Source of the DNA: CAXBPY01 sp003455275
GTDB lineage: Bacteria > Bacteroidota > Bacteroidia > Chitinophagales > UBA10324
Assembly: GCA_963977675.1 (NCBI GenBank)
Contig: CAXBPY010000081.1
Location: forward strand, 1 to 11,195
Length of the DNA: 11,195 nt
Reading direction: 5' to 3'
A model generated the notes under the pieces. The model was given only the letters and a program-made list of their open reading frames with translations. It was not told the DNA's origin and made no database searches. Both the position numbers and the translations under genes were made by a program. Of this stretch, positions 8,329 to 11,195 are shown piece after piece (position 1 is the stretch's first letter; each line of letters starts with the position of its first letter).

Positions 8329-11195
8329 TGAAACTAATTGCACGGCTTCGCGAACTTGATTTTAATTTCTCCGAACTGCCGGAAGAAATAAAGGACAGTA
8401 TTAAACTGCTTGATGATAAAGGTGAATACAATGAGAAAGAGGAATTGCTTGATTCAACCATATTTGAAGCCATAAGAAAACTTTACATGGAAGGGAGTAG
8501 CAGTGTGCAGCAAGTTAACCGGGAGCATCAGAAAGAAATTTCCCAGATTAATAATGACGGGTTCAACACTGATGTTCCACCATATTCCAGTAAATCTATC
8601 AACATACTTAAACAAGACAAAGACACAATCACTCTTTACCACGGCACTTCTTCAGTAAACTTCGACAAGTTTAAAGGCGACATTGTTTACCTTGCTGAAA
8701 ACTCATTGGAAGCAAGAGGATTTGCTCTTGACAATATCATTGGTGGAGGCAGAGGAAAAGGAACTCCACGATTGCTGAAAGTTATTGCGCCAAAAGGAGA
8801 AATTAAAGACATAAACGAGCAGGTTGAAAATGCAATTATGAATGAAGATGATATTGATTTCATAATTGAATCTCAGGCAATCGAAGCGCGCAAGCAAGGT
8901 TATGAATTTGTTTCATTCATGCACCCAAGCACAATCGGTTCGAAAGATTTTAAGGTTATGGTTTCACTACACCCGGAAAAACTTATTATTGAAGAACAAT
9001 ATTATAAAATGAAACAAGGCGGAACTACTGCGAGCCACCAACCACGAGCCACCAACTATAAAAGCAACCTTACCCCCGCGCAGCAAGCGCTCGTGCGCAC
9101 CCCTAACTTCAAAGCATGGTTTGGCGATTGGGAGAATGACCCCGAAAATGCTTCCAAAGTAGTTGATGAGAATGGTGAGCCAATGGTGGTTTATCATAAT
9201 TCGGATAGCAAATTCAATGTATTTGATTTGTCATATTTTGGAAAAAGCGATGGTGGGTATGCGGGAGTAGGATTTTATTTCGCTAACAAATCCATTAAAG
9301 GTTATGGGCAATATTCGTATCAATGTTTTTTGTCAATAAAAAATCCTTTGGTAAGAACATCTGATAATTGGAAAGATAGTTTTATGCCTTATTCGTGGAT
9401 TCCGAATCGAGCAAATGAATTGAAAGAATATACCTCAATTAAAAATGCTTCTTTGCAATGGACTGATGAAGCAAAAAAAAGAGGTTATGATGGTTTTATT
9501 GATGAAGGGGGCGAGATAGTCGCTTTTTATCCTAATCAAATAAAACTTGCCGATGGCAGTAACACAACCTTTGATGCAGAAATTAAAGATATAAGGTTTG
9601 AGGATGGCGGTTCTGTTGATGACAAGCACGATGAGTTGTACCGGAAATGGAAACAACTCGTAAATATGAGTGCCTCTGAACTTGAGAGGTTTTATGATAG
9701 CGAAGAAGGTAAAAAGGCAGGTCTATCAGCATCCGAAGCCAAAAGACAAGGTATCGGTAGCGGAAGGCAGTCGGCTCGTTGGATAATGCGTATGAAACGC
9801 ACCCCAAAGGCTGAATGGACAGATGAGATGTGGAAATGGGCTGGTCGTCAAGTTAGCTTTATAAGCCGTATGAGTGGCAATGAGGGGGCTTTATTTGATG
9901 ATAAAGGTCGCAAGACACGGAAACACCTATCCTTGCTTATATGGGGTAATAACCCAATAAAGAAGAACGCAGGTGGCGAGATGTTACATTTAGGAGGCGA
10001 TATGTCCAAGCATCTCGCACCCAATGGCAAGCCGAGCAATCTTACGCAGGAACAATGGCACTTAGTCCGCACCCTAGAGTTTAAGGCATGGTTTGGGGAT
10101 TGGGAAAACGACCCTGCCAATGCCTCTAAAGTAGTGGATGAGAACGGTGAGCCGTTGTTGGTTTATCATGGAACAACAAAAGAGTTTACTGAGTTTATTC
10201 CAGCAAATAAATTCAGAAAAGATTGGTTAGTATGGGATTATGGAATTTATTTTTCTAACAATAAAGATACAGCAAGATTTTATGCACTTGATTTTACAAA
10301 GCCAATACCAGAATTTGCAAAATTACAGGATGAATTAAGGCAGTATGAGAAAAAACAAGATTGGGAATCATATCAGAAAACATACAATGAACAGAAAGAA
10401 AAATTTGGAATTTATTCTGTAGAAAAACAATATCAAATTAATAGAATTATTCCATGCTTTCTTTCAATAAAAAATCCATACATTGTTGATGGCGAAAAAC
10501 AGAGATGGTATATGGTAATGAAAGGTTTAATTATAAAATCATTACAATCAAAATCAGATGGTGCTATTGTTAAAAATATTATTGAAACACAGGGTATAGT
10601 TCAAAATACTTACATTGCTTTCGAACCGAACCAAATCAAAATCGCTGATGGCACCAACACCACTTTTAATCCTGAGAGTAATGATATAAGATTTGATAGA
10701 GGGGGAAAAGTTTTATCAGAACAAGAAAAATTTTTTGCTGAATACATGCGCATGGCAAGTGTGTTTATGGCAAATGGAATTACACTTATTGTAAGTTTAC
10801 CAAATGAAGTAACTCCATTTAAGACAGTAAGCAACAGCGCAATCATTGAGCTGTTTGAAAAGAACCAGCCAGAACAGCAAAAAAAGGAATCTAAATATTC
10901 TGCAAAAAAATATTTTGCTGACCTATGCGCACTGGCTGATAAGCACGGCACCACGCTTTATCTTGAGGCAATGCCCCGCAACAAATACTTTTTAAAAGAC
11001 ATTGACAAAAGAAAAAAACTTTCAAATGATTATCTTAAAAAATATTACTCTGAATTTGATTTCAAAACTTTTTCTGGTAATTATATGGTTCGAACACCTG
11101 ATGTGAAGTTCTCGCACGGCGGCAAAATAACAATCGAAAAACACTATGCAAAATATGGGAAACATAATATTCCTACAAGTTATTTGCAATCGTTC
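8328..11195 (+). CDS. Polyvalent protein with three ADP-ribosyltransferase-like domains (3' end outside the window)
   Basis: An uninterrupted frame of 956 codons with no stop before the window ends. It is predicted to transfer ADP-ribose from NAD to host targets, probably as a protein delivered with element DNA. Domains in order: 1-95 polar N-terminus; about 100-225 a divergent ART-like domain (YHGTS at 104-108, VYLAE, GGGRGKG); 247-428 an ART-PolyVal domain (FKAWFGDWENDP from 261, YHNS at 289-292, GFYF at 315-318, CFLSIKNP, PNQIK to DIRF); about 434-545 a DUF3140-like domain (LYRKWKQLVNMSASEL, SGRQSARWIMRM, WAGRQVSFISRM, WGNNP); 571-793 a second ART-PolyVal domain (FKAWFGDWENDP from 585, YHGTT at 613-617, GIYF at 639-642, an inserted helical stretch about 657-700); about 800-925 a possible GNAT-like segment (YLKKYYSEFDF, MVRTP). 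Double glycines mark most junctions. The ATG at 8328 overlaps the previous stop. Family calls come from motif recognition, not a search. Confidence 0.85.
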   Translation, partial: MKLIARLRELDFNFSELPEEIKDSIKLLDDKGEYNEKEELLDSTIFEAIRKLYMEGSSSVQQVNREHQKEISQINNDGFNTDVPPYSSKSINILKQDKDTITLYHGTSSVNFDKFKGDIVYLAENSLEARGFALDNIIGGGRGKGTPRLLKVIAPKGEIKDINEQVENAIMNEDDIDFIIESQAIEARKQGYEFVSFMHPSTIGSKDFKVMVSLHPEKLIIEEQYYKMKQGGTTASHQPRATNYKSNLTPAQQALVRTPNFKAWFGDWENDPENASKVVDENGEPMVVYHNSDSKFNVFDLSYFGKSDGGYAGVGFYFANKSIKGYGQYSYQCFLSIKNPLVRTSDNWKDSFMPYSWIPNRANELKEYTSIKNASLQWTDEAKKRGYDGFIDEGGEIVAFYPNQIKLADGSNTTFDAEIKDIRFEDGGSVDDKHDELYRKWKQLVNMSASELERFYDSEEGKKAGLSASEAKRQGIGSGRQSARWIMRMKRTPKAEWTDEMWKWAGRQVSFISRMSGNEGALFDDKGRKTRKHLSLLIWGNNPIKKNAGGEMLHLGGDMSKHLAPNGKPSNLTQEQWHLVRTLEFKAWFGDWENDPANASKVVDENGEPLLVYHGTTKEFTEFIPANKFRKDWLVWDYGIYFSNNKDTARFYALDFTKPIPEFAKLQDELRQYEKKQDWESYQKTYNEQKEKFGIYSVEKQYQINRIIPCFLSIKNPYIVDGEKQRWYMVMKGLIIKSLQSKSDGAIVKNIIETQGIVQNTYIAFEPNQIKIADGTNTTFNPESNDIRFDRGGKVLSEQEKFFAEYMRMASVFMANGITLIVSLPNEVTPFKTVSNSAIIELFEKNQPEQQKKESKYSAKKYFADLCALADKHGTTLYLEAMPRNKYFLKDIDKRKKLSNDYLKKYYSEFDFKTFSGNYMVRTPDVKFSHGGKITIEKHYAKYGKHNIPTSYLQSF
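9032..9059 (+). repeat. Copies 2 and 3 of the 14-bp repeat, in tandem
   Basis: GAGCCACCAACCAC (9032-9045) is followed directly by GAGCCACCAACTAT (9046-9059). Copy 2 is identical to 1170-1183. The two copies encode the linker SHQPRATNY, just after double glycine 231-232 and just before the first ART-PolyVal domain. Because 14 is not a multiple of three, the two copies are read in different frames from each other, and both differ from the frame at 1170. Confidence 0.85.
9063..9197 (+). repeat. Domain repeat, N-terminal end of ART-PolyVal copy 1
   Basis: Encodes 45 residues from SNLT to the YH of the first NAD-binding motif. It aligns without gaps to 10035-10169, with 36 of 45 residues identical. 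Of those 36 codons, 16 differ synonymously, so this is a diverged duplication, not an assembly artefact. Confidence 0.9.
9531..9611 (+). repeat. Domain repeat, C-terminal end of ART-PolyVal copy 1
   Basis: Encodes PNQIK..ADG..NTTF..DIRF..GG (residues 402-428). It aligns without gaps to 10626-10706, with 19 of 27 residues identical. This is the family's usual closing motif (QIK, then DIRF) and ends in a double glycine. Confidence 0.88.
10035..10169 (+). repeat. Domain repeat, N-terminal end of ART-PolyVal copy 2
   Basis: Partner of 9063-9197, 972 bases downstream. It keeps FKAWFGDWENDP, NASKVVDENGEP and VYH, and continues with the standard GT of the YHGT motif where copy 1 has NS. Confidence 0.9.
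10626..10706 (+). repeat. Domain repeat, C-terminal end of ART-PolyVal copy 2
   Basis: Partner of 9531-9611, encoding residues 767-793, again from PNQIK to DIRF and a double glycine (G792-G793). The DNA between this and 10169 is much more AT-rich and not alignable end to end with copy 1. Confidence 0.88.

Noticed and set aside
9031..9060. Tandem 14-bp repeat as a CRISPR-like array or origin iterons
   Set aside because: There are only two units with no spacers. They lie within a linker codon stretch, and no replication gene or AT-rich unwinding element sits beside them.
10610..10954. 114-residue minus-strand open frame near the end
   Set aside because: It is opposite the conserved QIK/DIRF block of the ART protein. 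It shows no motif and has no upstream start signal.

Overview
The window is one tightly packed, single-strand operon from what looks like a phage or phage-derived/conjugative element of a Bacteroidota-type host. It contains no host housekeeping gene. All seven supported genes run on the + strand and are separated by 1-23 bases or overlap by 1-4 bases. Only one start has a recognisable Shine-Dalgarno-like sequence, one start is GTG, and the DNA is AT-rich with strong local swings in composition. The assignment to Bacteroidota is inferred from these traits and from protein style; it is not proven. There is no gene-free stretch longer than 300 bases. I see no tRNA, rRNA, CRISPR array, insertion sequence, convincing promoter or terminator.

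Layout. 1-417 is the C-terminal part of an N6-adenine-type DNA methyltransferase of the kind normally found with, or fused to, Strawberry-notch helicases; its upstream half lies outside the window. 419-1253 holds three small membrane proteins: a two-helix protein, then two C-tail-anchored proteins. 1250-6961 is a giant 1903-residue protein with an unrecognised AT-rich N-terminal region of about 470 residues, a Thr/Pro/Ala linker, a complete Strawberry-notch (SNO) superfamily 2 helicase, and a C-terminal coiled coil. 6985-8328 is a PP-loop PAPS-reductase-like protein with a cysteine cluster. 8328-11195 is one uninterrupted open reading frame of 956 codons that runs off the window. It encodes a polyvalent protein: a divergent ADP-ribosyltransferase (ART)-like domain, an ART-PolyVal domain, a DUF3140-like domain, a second ART-PolyVal domain, and a possible acetyltransferase-like segment.

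How it may work together. A methyltransferase plus SNO helicase is the architecture of phage P1 DarB, which is packaged in the virion, enters the host with the DNA and protects it from type I restriction. Chained ART domains are typical of the 'polyvalent proteins' of phages and conjugative elements, thought to modify host targets at entry. The simplest reading is a DNA-entry or counter-defence module that combines DNA modification or remodelling, a sulfur- or nucleotide-transfer enzyme, host-protein ADP-ribosylation and membrane-anchored accessory proteins. The most unusual points are: double-glycine motifs at the domain junctions of the ART protein (possible cleavage sites); two ART domains that share near-identical ends but have different, AT-rich cores; a 14-bp DNA repeat read in all three frames inside two genes; and the sharp composition break in the helicase gene.
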